DNA of 64,000 bases from Agaribacterium haliotis (GCF_002312815.1 NZ_NKQJ01000009.1:62001-126000), one strand, 5' to 3'. Shown: positions 26,734 through 39,098, counted from the first letter of the stretch. A program made the numbers and translations. The notes: generated from the sequence alone by a model not told the origin.

Positions 26734-27213
26734 TCAATCTAACTTTCCTTGATTCAGCTTATCCATCAGCGCAAAGCTAATGCTGTCGCTACCAGTGTCC
26801 GCCCCGGCTAGCTTGGCATAGGCCTCGGCCAGTTCGGTATCGAGGCCGAAGTGATCGGGGATCCAAGGGAAGACGATGTATTTGCTGCGATGCTCTTGTA
26901 GCCACTTTGCTTTTTTCTCCACTGACCAATCGAGTCGGTGGAAGCAGGGAATTAAACGGCTACCAAGCTCGCGTTCAAGATCGAGGCGGTAACCGCCACT
27001 GTCGTCGATGGTTTCGAGCACTAAGTTTAAGCGTTCATAGGCCTGCATTAGCCAAATAAACTGCTGTTCATTGTTTAGCGGGCTGGATTCACTGTCGAGT
27101 TCGTTAAAGGCCATCTGAAAAAGCACCTCGGCATCTTCAAAATAACGGGCGACCTTGTTCCACAAGTTTGGTGTACACAGCAGCTCTTTTTTGGGTAGGG
27201 CTTTGGTCAGCAA
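26734..27213 (-). CDS. Hypothetical protein, possibly N-terminally truncated
   Basis: 159 residues from the first ATG, but the same frame stays open upstream to about 27324 without an ATG or GTG start. That extra stretch also reads like protein (LICDNRDLKKYWQAKLIVAEA), so the gene may be the C-terminal remnant of a longer one, or may begin at an unusual codon such as the TTG near 27216. The product is mostly helical and rich in Leu, Trp and acidic residues (NEQQFIWLMQAYERLNLVLE, HRLDWSVEKKAKWLQEH). I recognise no family. Confidence 0.5.
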   Translation of the reverse strand: MLTKALPKKELLCTPNLWNKVARYFEDAEVLFQMAFNELDSESSPLNNEQQFIWLMQAYERLNLVLETIDDSGGYRLDLERELGSRLIPCFHRLDWSVEKKAKWLQEHRSKYIVFPWIPDHFGLDTELAEAYAKLAGADTGSDSISFALMDKLNQGKLD

Positions 27214-27364
27214 TTTTTTATAACTTGAGGCTTTCGCCTCGGCAACAATCAGCTTCGCTTGCCAGTATTTTTTTAAGTCACGGTTGTCGCAGATTAACGC
27301 GGCAAGCAGCCCAAGCCAGCTGTACTACACTTTGAGCGAAGGTCAATAGACAAGGAGAGTTGCA

Positions 27365-27787
27365 GTGCAAACTCATGGTCAAGAGTCTGGTAACGATGGC
27401 GCTTACAAAAGCTCTATAAGCGCAAATAACAAAGAACTTAAGAACTACGCACGCTGGTGTTATGCCCAGCTAAGTGATGATGCCCTACAGGTCTTGCGTG
27501 AGACACTTTGGGTGTTTTATATAAAAAGTAATAGCTGGCTGCATTCGGGCATTGTTAGAATTTTTGCTTATCACCTCGAACCGATGGTGCCGCGCATGCA
27601 TATTGCGATACTGCGCGGTAAATTGGATGCCGAGCTGCCTGCGCCGGACGATGTCGAAAAACAGGCCAGGGTGATTGCTACAAGCATTTGTGAGTTGCTG
27701 CAAAAAGGCGAGCTCAACTCGGCGCAGCTGCTGAATCAGCGCGCCAAAGAACATATTTCACGCCAGAAGCAATTCTCTATTAATTAG
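27365..27787 (+). CDS. Small cytoplasmic hypothetical protein
   Basis: 140 residues from a GTG start supported by AAGGAG seven bases upstream. No signal peptide or membrane segment. Predicted mainly helical: ELKNYARWCYAQLSDDALQVL, SGIVRIFAYHLEP, and a basic C-terminus (NQRAKEHISRQKQFSIN). No family recognised. It is convergent with the TIGR02647-type gene, ten bases away. Confidence 0.65.
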   Translation: MQTHGQESGNDGAYKSSISANNKELKNYARWCYAQLSDDALQVLRETLWVFYIKSNSWLHSGIVRIFAYHLEPMVPRMHIAILRGKLDAELPAPDDVEKQARVIATSICELLQKGELNSAQLLNQRAKEHISRQKQFSIN

Positions 27788-27797
27788 CGCTCAGGCC

Positions 27798-28052
27798 CTA
27801 GCTATCTGCTGTAACAGCGGGCTTTGACCTCAAGATAGTGGTTGCCCGCTGCAGGTACTCGGCACTCTCGCGGCCCAATTCGGTAAGATAACCTCCGTCC
27901 ACCTGGCTGGTCAGGCCTTTTTCAAATAAGCGCTCGGCGGCTGCAATCACGTTACTTTCGGCACTGCTGTGAATTTTTAAACCGAGCTGAGTGCTACTTA
28001 AGTCAAAGCGCAGTAACAAGTCTATCTCTTCAACTAAGTCTTCTGACAACAT
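27798..28052 (-). CDS. TIGR02647-family small protein
   Basis: 84 residues matching the conserved pattern known from pseudomonads: LVEEIDLLLRFDLSSTQLGLKIH, IAAAERLFEKGL, VDGGYLTELGRESAEY. The predicted winged-helix-like arrangement suggests nucleic-acid binding, but its role is not established. Single gene. Confidence 0.8.
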   Translation of the reverse strand: MLSEDLVEEIDLLLRFDLSSTQLGLKIHSSAESNVIAAAERLFEKGLTSQVDGGYLTELGRESAEYLQRATTILRSKPAVTADS

Positions 28053-28224
28053 GGAGCCACCTCTTGGTATGCTTTTGTTTATATTATTGCTTTGGCCTGT
28101 ACTGACCTACGTATACGAGACCTGAAATACGATTTTTACACGCCGCCAGCGCTTTGAAAAACACAGCGGCAAGTTCAGCGTGTTTAATTTCTAACTACAG
28201 GGCCCTAGATCAAAAAAAAACAGC

Positions 28225-29247
28225 TTAATCTTTAAACGACTCTTTAATTTCTACAATCTTATCCAGGTTCTTTACAAACAGAGGCACAAGCTGCGGGTCA
28301 AAGTGGCTTCCGGCGTCTTTTTCTAATACTGCAACCGCATCTTCGACTGTCCAGGCTTTTTTGTAGGGCCGCTCTGAAGTCAGTGCATCAAATACGTCGG
28401 CAATTGCAACAATGCGGCCGATGCGGGGAATTTCTTCGCCCTCAAGGCCTTTTGGATAACCGCTGCCATCCCATTTTTCGTGGTGGGTCAGGGCGACAAT
28501 GCGCGCCATCTGCAACAGTTCGCTGTTGTCTCGGCCAAGAATCTCAGCGCCAATTTCGGCGTGGCTCTGCATAACTTTCCACTCGTCGGCGTCGAGTTTT
28601 GCCGGTTTTTGCAGTATGGCATCGGGAATGCCTATTTTGCCAATATCGTGCATCGGCGCCGCCGCCAGTAATAAGTCGCAGTCGCGCTCGCTCATACCGC
28701 AGGCCTCGGCAAGTATGCGCGAGTAGTGGCTCATGCGGACAACATGCATACCGGTTTCGTTGTCTTTGTATTCAGCTGCAAGGCCTAAGCGCTGAACTAT
28801 TTTCATTTGGGTTTCAGCAATTTCCCGAGTTTGCTCTTTGACTTTCTTATCGAGTTCTCGGTTTTGGTCATAGAGGGCAAGGTGAGTTTTAACACGCGCT
28901 TTAACAACCGGCGGGCTTATCGGCTTGGTAATATAGTCGACGGCACCGAGCTCCAGGCCTTTTAGCTCATCTTCCTGAGTAATCTTGGCGGTTACAAAAA
29001 TAATCGGTATGTGGCGGGTGGTATGGTCTTGTTTTAGGCGCCGACAGACTTCGTAACCATCGATGCCGGGCATCATAATATCTAGCAGAATCAGGTCGGG
29101 CTGGCTCGCAAGGCTGGCGATTTTCAGTGCCATCTCACCATTTTTCGCGACTTTTATTTGGTATTCTTGTTTTAACACGCCAGCTAATACATCGATATTT
29201 TCTGGGGTGTCATCAACCACTAATACGCTTGCTCTATCCGACATCAC
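28225..29247 (-). CDS. HD-GYP response regulator (predicted cyclic-di-GMP phosphodiesterase)
   Basis: 340 residues. Receiver domain with VVDDTPEN and phosphoacceptor Asp56 in LLDIMMPGIDGYE, then a coiled linker, then an HD-GYP domain: His200-Asp201 in HDIGKIGIPD and His255-His256-Glu257 followed by KWDGSGYPKGL, and VFDALTSERPYK. All residues expected for binuclear or trinuclear metal binding are present, so hydrolysis of c-di-GMP is likely. It lies 68 bases downstream of the hybrid kinase gene in the same direction, which makes the kinase its probable phosphodonor, as in RpfC/RpfG-type arrangements. Confidence 0.93.
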   Translation of the reverse strand: MMSDRASVLVVDDTPENIDVLAGVLKQEYQIKVAKNGEMALKIASLASQPDLILLDIMMPGIDGYEVCRRLKQDHTTRHIPIIFVTAKITQEDELKGLELGAVDYITKPISPPVVKARVKTHLALYDQNRELDKKVKEQTREIAETQMKIVQRLGLAAEYKDNETGMHVVRMSHYSRILAEACGMSERDCDLLLAAAPMHDIGKIGIPDAILQKPAKLDADEWKVMQSHAEIGAEILGRDNSELLQMARIVALTHHEKWDGSGYPKGLEGEEIPRIGRIVAIADVFDALTSERPYKKAWTVEDAVAVLEKDAGSHFDPQLVPLFVKNLDKIVEIKESFKD

Positions 29248-29315
29248 TTATTCCTTGTTCGCTTTATTAAACAGCTGATTTTTTATTTTTACGACTCAGG
29301 CTTGCTCTTGTTAAT

Positions 29316-32300
29316 CTAGCGGCGATTTTTTAATTCTGTAATGGTTTGCCGCGCTTGGTCAAATTCATAGTCTTCTACCTCTTTGAGCAGGCGCTTAACT
29401 TGGCTGGCATGCAAACTCGCAAGCAACTGTTGCTGGTGACTGTATAGATAATCGGCCACTTCGGCATCGTAGTTTGAGAGTTTGTTATCAAGTTCATTCA
29501 ACAGCGCCACTAACTGTTCAAAGTTTAGCTCTGGTTTGGCATCGGCTTCGAGTTCTTGATCCGCTCCGCTACTTTTAACATTTTTACTAAGTGTTTGCAG
29601 TTGTGTACAGAGATGCGCCAGCTTTTCCGCTAGCTCATCGAGTACGGTGGCGTCCTGAGCTTGCTGACTTTGCCGTTCAAGCTCGGCGCTTAGGTGCTGG
29701 ATTTCTTCTGCGCCAATACTTCCAGCCAGGCCTTTTAAGCTGTGTGCTAGACGGGTTGCCAGTTCCAGGTCCTGAGCTTGACGCGCTTCTTTGTATTGAT
29801 TGGCAAAGTCTTGCTGGCTGAGCGAGAATTTTCGTAAAAGCTTTAAATAGAGTTGTAGATTGCCTTCGGTTCTAGCAAGGCCGTCTTCGCTATTAAGACC
29901 ATCTATCGCCGGTAGTTTGTCACTGCTGGCAAGCTGCGTTGTTGCTTTTATTGTTAGCGGCTCTTGCGGTGTAATCCACTCGGCCATGGTGATAAACATC
30001 TGCTTAATATCCAGAGGTTTAGCGATGTGATCGTTCATACCAGCTGCTATGGCCTTTTCTCTATCGCCGGCCATGGCATTTGCCGTCATTGCGATAATAG
30101 GTAGAGCCTGACCCCAGCGCCGGCGTATCTCTTTTGTTGCACTATAACCGTCCATAACCGGCATCTGGCAATCCATTAAAACGCCGTCGTAGTTATTCTG
30201 CTCGAGTTTATCGAGCGCAATTTGGCCGTGCTCGGCGCTGTCAACCTTCATATGGTTATTTTCCAATAACTCTACAACCAACTCTAAGTTCAGTTCGTTG
30301 TCTTCAACAACCAATAAATTCGCACCAGCCAGTTTATTTTTTGCTTCGAGAACTTCTTGCTGTTGCAATTGAGCGCGCGGCTGGCGCTGACTTTTATAGC
30401 CGAGGCTGCGCATAATGGCATCGAGTAAACTCGAAGCAGTTAAAGGTTTGGTTAGCATTGCGGCAAGTTTTATATCTTTTGCTGCAAAGCTTAGCTCCTC
30501 GCGACCATAGGCCGTTACCATAATAATTTCAGGAGCTTCATCTTGCGCGCTGTTAGCGCAGATAGCCTTGGCTGTTTCAATGCCATCCATGGCTGGCATT
30601 TTCCAGTCGAGTATCACTAACTTATAGGGCTCTTGTTTTGCATCGTCTATCTTTTCAAGCGCGTGGCGACCACTGTTAACAACATCGACGGACAAATCAA
30701 AAGAGCGAAGCAAACTTGCGATAATTTCGCGCGCACTTGCGTTGTCATCAACAACCAGTACACGTACACCTTTAAGTTCTTCTCTACTAATGCTCGGCGA
30801 TTGATTTTTTTCCTCTTGCAAAGCAAAGACAGCGGTAAAATAAAAACGGCTACCAACACCGGGTTCAGATTGTAGCCATATGTCTCCGCCCATTAACTCA
30901 CAGAGTTTTTTACTGATCGCCAGCCCTAAGCCTGTGCCACCATGTTTGCGGGTTATCGAGCTATCTGCCTGGCTGAAGGCCTGAAATAGTTTTTGCTGTT
31001 GCTCTTTGTCCATGCCTATGCCGGTGTCGGCAACACACAGCTGAACTTCGACCTGTTCTTTAGCTAGCTTAAGTACTTTAAGCTCTACGACAACTTCACC
31101 CTCTTCGGTAAACTTAAGCGCATTGTTGACCAAATTAGTCAAAACCTGGCCTAACCTCAGAGGGTCGCCGATGAGATTAGACGGTAATTTCTGATCGATA
31201 TTAAACAGAAGCTCAATACCTTTTTCTTCTGCTTTTAATGCAAGCAAGTTGCTTAAACTATCTAAGACTGAGTCAAAACTAAAATCTATGTGTTCTATAT
31301 CTAGCTTGCCCGCTTCAATTTTTGAAAAATCGAGAATGTCATTGATAATGCCAAGCAAAGCTTTAGCTGAGCGATACACTTTATCGATATAATTTCTCTG
31401 CTTTGCATCAAGCTGTGTTTCTAAAGCGAGGTGGGACATGCCAATAATCGCGTTCATCGGCGTGCGAATTTCGTGGCTCATATTAGCGAGAAAATCGCTT
31501 TTTGCCTGGTTGGCATTTTGAGCTTGCTGGCGGGCTGAAATAAGTTGCTCTTCTAGTTTTTTCTGATCATCAATATTTAGATGTATGCCTATCGCCCGGG
31601 AAGGGCTACCGTCGCTGTTGTATTCGACAATTTTCCCTATATCCATTAACCAGAGGTAGGCGCCGTCTTTACAGCGCGCACGCAGCTCAACACTGTAAAG
31701 TTCGGTTTCGCCATTAATATGCTGGTTAAATGCGTCCCGGCTCGATTGTTGATCGTCGCTGTGAATTAAACTAAACCAGGTTTCGTCGGCGTTGCTTAAG
31801 TTGTGCCATTTCTGTTGTTGCTCGACGTCTTTGCAAATATCTTCGAGTTCGTAGCCGAGCATGCTTGCGTAAACTTTATTCACTTTGACCTGCTGAGCGG
31901 CAATGTCGTAATCCCACATACCCAGCTGGGCGCTGGTGGCAGCAAGATCTAAGCGCTGCTCTGATTCTTTTTGCAAAATTTCAGCGAGCTTTTGTTCGGT
32001 TATATCAAATACAGTGCCGTCGTAATATAGCGCTTTGCCGCTGTCGTCGTAACTAAACTGAGCTTGAATTTTTACGTGTTTCATCACCCCTGAAGCGTGC
32101 ATTAAACGTATGTCGTCATCGATAGGAATACGCTTTTTATGCGCCTCAACTAGCTGCTGTTGAACACGTTTAAAATCATCTTTATTAATCAGCTCGCCTA
32201 TCTTTCTTTTAGCTTTAGGGCCGATAAAATCCTCTAATGCAAAACCTGTTATTTCTTCAAGCTTGGAGCTTGAGTACATCATGTAGCTATCATTGATAAT

Positions 32301-33653
32301 GTCTTCGCCTACTTTATAGCGATAAATAGAACCCTGTAGATTTTCGACAACATTTTCAAACTGCTCTTGGCTTTCTCTCAACTCCGCAGTTCGCTCTGCT
32401 ACAGTATCTTCTAGCTTTTCATTATCTCTTTGTAAACGCTTGTGTATCATGCGGCCCAACCAGAGTGCGGCAATCGATAATAAAACGCTCAGTGCAGCGA
32501 CGGTGGCAATAATGCCCCCTACAACATTTTCGTAGAATTTATAGTTTTTTAAACTTTCATCGAGATCCATTTCTGCGACAACACCAAAACCGTAGACTTC
32601 ATCCCAGTGCCACGCGCCAATGACCCAGTGGCCGCGGTAGTCGCGGTAGGGCACATCACTCTTGCCTATTTCGTGCCGGGATATCGCCGCTGCGCTAACC
32701 GTTAAAGGGTATTTATCTACATTTGTTGCTGGTTGCTCTGCGCTGAGTTCTCTGCCCGGGTCGGCCACTCGCAGTTTTAGCAGTTCCGTTTCTCCGGCTT
32801 TTAACAGATGCATCTGCCTTAGTTGCTCACCAAAACGGCTAAACGACATCATCAAACCCTGCTCACCAACAAAATAGGATTCACCCGTTTCGCCAACTCG
32901 GCCCTCTTGAGTCAACTTGGCAAATTCTTTGTACGGGTCGATGCGCAGTGACAGCAGAGCAGCTACGCTTTTATTGATGGTTATCGGGCTCAATACAAAC
33001 ATGGTAGGAATATGATCAGCATTTATGCCATCCGGACCGGGCAGGGCAACATCTGAGGGCATGGGTGGGGTAATTACGGCCTCGCCATTAAAAGCTCGTT
33101 CAAGCAGCTCCGGATAAAACTTGGCGACAATGTTTATATCCGCCAGGTTGCTGTCTCGGCTTGAGGCGATATTTTTGTAGTTTGCATCAATAATAAAGTA
33201 GCCGAGAGAACCAAAGGGCTCTTCGTAACGCAGATAAGCAGAGCGTGACCACAGCATATCTGGGTTGGCCAGTAGCGCACTTTGAGTGATCTCTGCGTCG
33301 ACTAAGCGCAGTACTCGCTCATGCAGTAGCGGATTGATAGCAACGGTAGTCACCCTGTCCATCCAACCCTCTGTCCAGCTTTCCAGAGCGGCGTTGGTGG
33401 TTCGCACGAGGGTGCTCAGCGCTTCAACACTTTCTTCGCGCTCAAGTTGGTTGATTTTTTTAAGGCCAATGAGCGCAATAACCGTCAGCAGTAGTAAAAA
33501 ACAGACGATACCGCTGGCTACCAGCAACTGGTTGCTGCGATCGTTAAATGCTTGGGTAACGTCTTGGCGACAGCGGCGATAGAGTAAAGGGAAAAGTATC
33601 AGTAAAAAACAAGCTAGACATAACAAGCTTGTATAGAGGAAGGCACTGCTCAT
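29316..33653 (-). CDS. Hybrid sensor histidine kinase (Cache-PAS-PAS-HK-REC-REC-HPt)
   Basis: 1445 residues. Membrane segments at about 5-24, 42-64 and 375-397 bracket a periplasmic dCache-like sensor ([53 protein letters not shown]). Two PAS domains follow (about 428-555 and 565-700). The phosphoacceptor His727 is in [12 protein letters not shown]; the ATPase has NNALKF, DTGIGM and GGTGLGL. Receiver 1 has Asp1016 in [10 protein letters not shown] and receiver 2 Asp1161 in [10 protein letters not shown], both canonical. The C-terminal HPt has His1304 in HSLKGLAGS. The HD-GYP regulator next door is the likely output, linking a periplasmic signal to c-di-GMP level. Confidence 0.94.
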   Translation of the reverse strand: MSSAFLYTSLLCLACFLLILFPLLYRRCRQDVTQAFNDRSNQLLVASGIVCFLLLLTVIALIGLKKINQLEREESVEALSTLVRTTNAALESWTEGWMDRVTTVAINPLLHERVLRLVDAEITQSALLANPDMLWSRSAYLRYEEPFGSLGYFIIDANYKNIASSRDSNLADINIVAKFYPELLERAFNGEAVITPPMPSDVALPGPDGINADHIPTMFVLSPITINKSVAALLSLRIDPYKEFAKLTQEGRVGETGESYFVGEQGLMMSFSRFGEQLRQMHLLKAGETELLKLRVADPGRELSAEQPATNVDKYPLTVSAAAISRHEIGKSDVPYRDYRGHWVIGAWHWDEVYGFGVVAEMDLDESLKNYKFYENVVGGIIATVAALSVLLSIAALWLGRMIHKRLQRDNEKLEDTVAERTAELRESQEQFENVVENLQGSIYRYKVGEDIINDSYMMYSSSKLEEITGFALEDFIGPKAKRKIGELINKDDFKRVQQQLVEAHKKRIPIDDDIRLMHASGVMKHVKIQAQFSYDDSGKALYYDGTVFDITEQKLAEILQKESEQRLDLAATSAQLGMWDYDIAAQQVKVNKVYASMLGYELEDICKDVEQQQKWHNLSNADETWFSLIHSDDQQSSRDAFNQHINGETELYSVELRARCKDGAYLWLMDIGKIVEYNSDGSPSRAIGIHLNIDDQKKLEEQLISARQQAQNANQAKSDFLANMSHEIRTPMNAIIGMSHLALETQLDAKQRNYIDKVYRSAKALLGIINDILDFSKIEAGKLDIEHIDFSFDSVLDSLSNLLALKAEEKGIELLFNIDQKLPSNLIGDPLRLGQVLTNLVNNALKFTEEGEVVVELKVLKLAKEQVEVQLCVADTGIGMDKEQQQKLFQAFSQADSSITRKHGGTGLGLAISKKLCELMGGDIWLQSEPGVGSRFYFTAVFALQEEKNQSPSISREELKGVRVLVVDDNASAREIIASLLRSFDLSVDVVNSGRHALEKIDDAKQEPYKLVILDWKMPAMDGIETAKAICANSAQDEAPEIIMVTAYGREELSFAAKDIKLAAMLTKPLTASSLLDAIMRSLGYKSQRQPRAQLQQQEVLEAKNKLAGANLLVVEDNELNLELVVELLENNHMKVDSAEHGQIALDKLEQNNYDGVLMDCQMPVMDGYSATKEIRRRWGQALPIIAMTANAMAGDREKAIAAGMNDHIAKPLDIKQMFITMAEWITPQEPLTIKATTQLASSDKLPAIDGLNSEDGLARTEGNLQLYLKLLRKFSLSQQDFANQYKEARQAQDLELATRLAHSLKGLAGSIGAEEIQHLSAELERQSQQAQDATVLDELAEKLAHLCTQLQTLSKNVKSSGADQELEADAKPELNFEQLVALLNELDNKLSNYDAEVADYLYSHQQQLLASLHASQVKRLLKEVEDYEFDQARQTITELKNRR

Positions 33654-33869
33654 GATTTGCTGTCATTCCGGCTGGTTGAACAAAGGCCGAGTACAACAAA
33701 CTTCTCTCAACTAGGCCCATCCTAGGCATAACAGCAATGAAGGAAAAGCGCCGTTTTGATATTGGCGCGTTTTTATATATCAAGTTCAAGACAGCCTTAA
33801 ACAAGGCAAGCGCAAGTAAAGTGCTGTTAAGCTTCTTTGATTCTAGTACGCCACGGGCATTTGCATGCC

Positions 33870-34403
33870 TTAGCTCTCAAGCTTATTGAGCTTGAGAGTG
33901 AATGAACCCTTGTCTTGGGCAACAAACAATTCACTGTCGGTGATACTCAGACTCCAGCAAGGGTTGCGCGGTAGATCTTTAGCTAACAACTCTATGCCGG
34001 CCCAATCAAAACAATAATATTCCGCAGGAAGTTTGAGCAAAACGCTGTGATTTTCTAACCACCACTGGGCGCTCTTTTTATTGAAACTATAGATTTTTAC
34101 CTTGTCGGCCAAACGACAAGCTTTTTTCACACGTTCGACTTTAGGTTCACCGACATCAAGCCACAGCAATCTTTGCCCACTTAAGCTTAGCTGCTCAATA
34201 TCGGGATCATCTGGCACACAAAGACCTTTGCTAAAACTCAGGCCCTCTGCGACATTTAAGCAATACGCGAGTACACGCACGAGCATGCGCTCGCTGTTCT
34301 CGGACGGGTGCTGAGCGACGGTCAAGTCTACAGCTTCGTAGACATGACGGTTTAAGTCACTCAGCTGAATATTGAATTTATAAATTGTTGAGGATAAAGC
34401 CAT
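33870..34403 (-). CDS. yaeQ: YaeQ family protein
   Basis: 177 residues matching the family: [62 protein letters not shown] and [12 protein letters not shown]. The fold is PD-(D/E)xK nuclease-like (WLDVGEP contributes the Asp/Glu). E. coli YaeQ was linked to suppression of rfaH phenotypes; the biochemical role is unknown. The gene lies 50 bases downstream of glmU... in opposite transcription order: glmU ends at 34454 and yaeQ starts at 34403, so both may be in one transcript. Confidence 0.93.
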
Positions 34404-34453
34404 AAGTTATATAGATAGTAGGTGGGTGCTTGTTAAGCCCCACCTTGAGCTAA

Positions 34454-35827
34454 TTAAGACTTTTTAGTCGGGCGCTGCCAACCGTCAAGGTTGCGCTGCT
34501 TGGCGCGACTGATAACAAGCTGGTCGTCGTCGCTGTCTTTAGTAACAACAGATCCCGCTGCGACAGTAGCCATTTTGCCAACTTTTACGGGTGCAACTAA
34601 GGCGCTGTTGGAACCGATAAAGGCACCGTCGCCAATTTCAGTCTTGCTTTTGTTTACACCATCGTAATTGCAGGTAATGGTACCGGCGCCGATATTCACA
34701 CCCTCGCCAACTTCAGCATCACCAACATAACTTAGGTGATTCACTTTCGAGCCGAGGCCTATATGAGCTTTTTTAGTCTCTACAAAGTTGCCAATTTTTG
34801 CACCATCGGCAAGTACGGTGCCGGGGCGCAGGCGCGCATAAGGGCCAATCGTACAGTTCGAACCTACTTTAGAGCTTTCCAGCACAGAATTGGCATCTAC
34901 GGCGACGTTGTCGGCTATTTCTACATCTTTTAATACACAATTTGGCCCTAGTGTTACATTATTACCTAGCTTGACGGCACCTTCGATAACGCAATTTACG
35001 TCGATTTCACAGTCCATTCCCACTTCAAGGCTGCCGCGCAGATCAAAACGAGCCGGGTCTTTGAGGCACAGGCCTTGCGCCATAAGTTCGTTTGCCTGAT
35101 CAAGCTGGAAGGCGCGCTCAAGTTCAGCCTGCTGGGCGCGGTTGTTGATGCCGGCGACTTCAGTTTCGCTGTCGGCAACAACGGCGTTAACACTCAGGCC
35201 TTCACTGCGGGCCATGGCAATGATGTCAGTTAGGTAATATTCGCCTTGGGCGTTTTCATTGCTGAGTGCTGGCAACCATTTGTGGAGTAGGGCAGCGCTC
35301 ACTGCCATAACACCGGTATTACCTTCGGTAATGGCAAGCTGTTCTGCACTCGCATCTTTTTGCTCAACGATGGCTTCGACTTCACCCTTTCCGTCTAAGG
35401 AGTTAGATCGAATAATCCGCCCATAGCCCGTTGGATCAGCGAGTTCTACAGTTAGCAGGCCCATGCTGTTGGCGCTTACGCCTTCAAGCAGCTTGGCAAG
35501 TGTGCTCTTTTTAATAAGTGGAACGTCGCCGTACAAAATTAAAACGGCGTCATCATTGTTTAGTTCAGGCAGTGCCTGTGCGACGGCATGACCCGTACCG
35601 AGCTGTTCAGTTTGTTCAACAAAAACCAAGCCGTCACCAGCAACAGATTCTTTAACCTGTTCACCACCGTGGCCAACAACAACGATGGTTTTGTTTGCAT
35701 CAAGATCTGCGGCGCAGTCGATAACGTGTTGAACTAAAGCTTTACCGCCAACTGTGTGGAGAACTTTAGGTTTGCTTGAGCGCATACGAGTACCTTTACC
35801 CGCTGCGAGAATTACTACGTCGGTCAT
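34454..35827 (-). CDS. glmU: Bifunctional GlcN-1-P acetyltransferase / GlcNAc-1-P uridyltransferase
   Basis: 457 residues, the usual length. The N-terminal uridyltransferase starts LAAGKGTRMRSSKPKVLH (the nucleotide-binding loop) and contains YGDVPL; the C-terminal half is the left-handed beta-helix acetyltransferase with hexapeptides and the catalytic region GNFVETKKAHIGLGSKVNHLSYVGD. It makes UDP-GlcNAc for peptidoglycan and LPS. glmU downstream of the atp operon is the common gammaproteobacterial order. Confidence 0.97.
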   Translation of the reverse strand: MTDVVILAAGKGTRMRSSKPKVLHTVGGKALVQHVIDCAADLDANKTIVVVGHGGEQVKESVAGDGLVFVEQTEQLGTGHAVAQALPELNNDDAVLILYGDVPLIKKSTLAKLLEGVSANSMGLLTVELADPTGYGRIIRSNSLDGKGEVEAIVEQKDASAEQLAITEGNTGVMAVSAALLHKWLPALSNENAQGEYYLTDIIAMARSEGLSVNAVVADSETEVAGINNRAQQAELERAFQLDQANELMAQGLCLKDPARFDLRGSLEVGMDCEIDVNCVIEGAVKLGNNVTLGPNCVLKDVEIADNVAVDANSVLESSKVGSNCTIGPYARLRPGTVLADGAKIGNFVETKKAHIGLGSKVNHLSYVGDAEVGEGVNIGAGTITCNYDGVNKSKTEIGDGAFIGSNSALVAPVKVGKMATVAAGSVVTKDSDDDQLVISRAKQRNLDGWQRPTKKS

Positions 35828-36101
35828 TCCGAATGTTCCTAATCAAAGCGTCCTTTTTAGGACTTTTTAGTGTGTTCCTTATAAGCGCTATTGTGCCACA
35901 GACGAGCTACGGTATTCACAGTCTGGACACGCCGTGAACACATACTCTCTACGCTCGCGGGGCAGGCTTTCCGTGTAGGCTCAGTCGCAGCATCTCGGCA
36001 ACTGCTCCTGCGTTGCTCTACCTTTGCAAATCCCGAAGCCCGGTGCAAATTTGAAATATGGCTAAAACCAAAACTTTCTAGAATCCTGCACGATGGTCGA
36101 A

Positions 36102-36209
36102 GAGTGGTTTCCAATAGGCCTTCTCAGACTGTTGAAGACATGGATGTCTGAAACAAGCCTATATGGACGTATTCACGGCGTGTCTGAGAAGGCCTATTGG
36201 AAACCGCTC
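36102..36209. repeat. Long inverted repeat (28-base arms), probable intergenic repeat element
   Basis: Arms 36102-36129 and 36182-36209 are complementary over 28 bases with one mismatch; the inner 24 bases (GGTTTCCAATAGGCC... / ...GGCCTATTGGAAACC) are perfect. The roughly 50-base core includes CATGGATGTCTG and ATGGACGTATTCACGGCG. This style (long arms around ATGGATGT and ATTCACGGCG) resembles dispersed REP-like intergenic elements found in marine gammaproteobacteria; that comparison is from memory. Confidence 0.7.
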
Positions 36210-36256
36210 TGGCACTTACCGCGACATCACACTCCGTTAGATTCAAGGCAAAGAAA

Positions 36257-36282
36257 GGGGGCAGAGCTGAAGATCTGCCCCC
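36257..36282. repeat. GC-rich hairpin downstream of the atp operon
   Basis: GGGGGCAGA and TCTGCCCCC are perfect 9-base complements with an eight-base loop. It lies just beyond the atp terminator and may act as a back-up stop or mRNA stabiliser. Confidence 0.6.
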
Positions 36283-36308
36283 AGATCCTACCAGACACAA
36301 ATTTCAGG

Positions 36309-36341
36309 CAAAAAAAAAGGTGGCCAAGGCCACCTCTTTTT
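36309..36341 (-). terminator. Intrinsic terminator of the atp operon
   Basis: On the minus strand GGTGGCC TT GGCCACC is followed by eight or nine T. It begins about 15 bases after the atpC stop codon. Confidence 0.9.
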
Positions 36342-36356
36342 AAATCAAAGACAAGA

Positions 36357-36776
36357 TTACTTCTTGCCGCGCAGCGCACGGATGGTGCGAAGCTGGGCTT
36401 CCGCTTCCGCAAGGCGAGCTGCGGCAGCGTTGTAATCAATGCCTTCGGCATTTTCTTTAATGGCTTGTTCAGCGAGCTCTTTAGCTTTCTGAGCTTCAGC
36501 CTCATCCATATCACCTTCGCGCAGAGCGGTATCGGCAAGTACAGTCACAACGTGAGGTTGTACTTCCAGAAAACCACCACTGACGTAGAAGATTTCCTCT
36601 TCACCTTTTTGGGTCTTGAGGCGGACGGGGCCAGGCTTCAGACGCGTCAAAAGGGGGCTGTGACCATAGGTCAAACCCAGCTCACCTTCCGCACCATTGG
36701 CAACGAGCAGCTCAACCAAACCAGAGTAGATCTCTCGTTCAGCGCTGACCACGTCGCAGTGGAAAGTCATAGCCAT
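36357..36776 (-). CDS. atpC: F1F0 ATP synthase epsilon subunit
   Basis: 139 residues starting [20 protein letters not shown], as in E. coli epsilon. N-terminal beta-sandwich ([40 protein letters not shown]) and a C-terminal helical hairpin ([15 protein letters not shown]...[17 protein letters not shown]), the part that inhibits ATP hydrolysis. Last gene of the operon; eleven bases separate it from atpD. Confidence 0.97.
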   Translation of the reverse strand: MAMTFHCDVVSAEREIYSGLVELLVANGAEGELGLTYGHSPLLTRLKPGPVRLKTQKGEEEIFYVSGGFLEVQPHVVTVLADTALREGDMDEAEAQKAKELAEQAIKENAEGIDYNAAAARLAEAEAQLRTIRALRGKK

Positions 36777-36787
36777 GTGCTATACCC

Positions 36788-38224
<1,437 letters not shown>

Positions 38225-38237
38225 TTAATAAATCGGC

Positions 38238-39098
38238 TTAAACAGCCGCAGCCCCGCCGACGATCTCGGAAATTTCCTGAGTAATCGCAGCCTGTCGCGC
38301 CTTGTTGTAAACCAATTGCAGGTCATCAATCATGTTGCCTGCGTTGTCGGTTGCTGACTTCATCGCCACCATACGTGCAGCTTGCTCACAAGCTACGTTC
38401 TCTACCACCGCCTGGTAAACCTGGCTCTCAATGTAGCGAGTCAGGAGGCCTTCAAGCAGTTCTTCTGCATCCGGCTCGTAGAGGTAGTCCCAGGTGTGAC
38501 GCAGCTTTTCGTCTTCATCCGCTTCCAGAGGCAGCAGCTGGTTGACGTAAGGCGTCTGGGTCATGGTGTTAACAAAATCGTTACCGACCAGATATAAACG
38601 GTCGATTTTGCCTTCGGCGAAGGCGTCGAGCATGACTTTTACCGAGCCAATCAGGCTGGCAACTTCCGGCTGTTCACCGGTGTCACGCGTGCTGGCAACA
38701 ATGTTGCCACCGACACTGCCAAAGAAGGCCGCCGCTTTGGCACCTATCAAACACAGATCGACGTCGACATCTTGATCGTGCCACTGCTTAGCGTGCTTGA
38801 TGGCAGCTTTGAACAAGTTAATGTTCAGGCCACCACACAGGCCGCGGTCAGTAGAGACCAAAACATAGCCGACGCGCTTCACTTCGCGCTCACTCAAGTA
38901 CATGTGTTTGTACTCGGGGTTACCGCTGGCGATGTGCGCGACCACTGAACGAATGCGCTGGGCGTAGGGTTTACCTGCGCTCATGCGATCCTGGGCCTTG
39001 CGCATCTTTGATGCGGCAACCATTTCCATTGCACTGGTAATTTTCTGCGTATTTTTGATACTGCCGATTTTCGTGCGTATCTCTTTTCCGCTAGCCAT
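38238..39098 (-). CDS. atpG: F1F0 ATP synthase gamma subunit
   Basis: 286 residues. N-terminal helix [29 protein letters not shown] and C-terminal helix [23 protein letters not shown]...[19 protein letters not shown] form the central coiled coil that rotates in F1. DRGLCGGLN is the conserved Rossmann-like segment. Five bases separate it from atpA. Confidence 0.98.
   Translation of the reverse strand: MASGKEIRTKIGSIKNTQKITSAMEMVAASKMRKAQDRMSAGKPYAQRIRSVVAHIASGNPEYKHMYLSEREVKRVGYVLVSTDRGLCGGLNINLFKAAIKHAKQWHDQDVDVDLCLIGAKAAAFFGSVGGNIVASTRDTGEQPEVASLIGSVKVMLDAFAEGKIDRLYLVGNDFVNTMTQTPYVNQLLPLEADEDEKLRHTWDYLYEPDAEELLEGLLTRYIESQVYQAVVENVACEQAARMVAMKSATDNAGNMIDDLQLVYNKARQAAITQEISEIVGGAAAV

Larger units (their letters stand above)
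35828..36356. other. Intergenic region between atpC and glmU with nested inverted repeats
   Basis: 529 bases without a supported gene. It holds, in minus-strand order, the atp terminator (36309-36341), a GC-rich hairpin (36257-36282), and a large inverted repeat (36102-36209). A further 13-base arm GACACGCCGTGAA (35926-35938) is the exact complement of TTCACGGCGTGTC at 36172-36184, so a larger folded structure is possible. A plus-strand frame crossing into atpC (36093-36854) is an antisense shadow. Confidence 0.6.
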
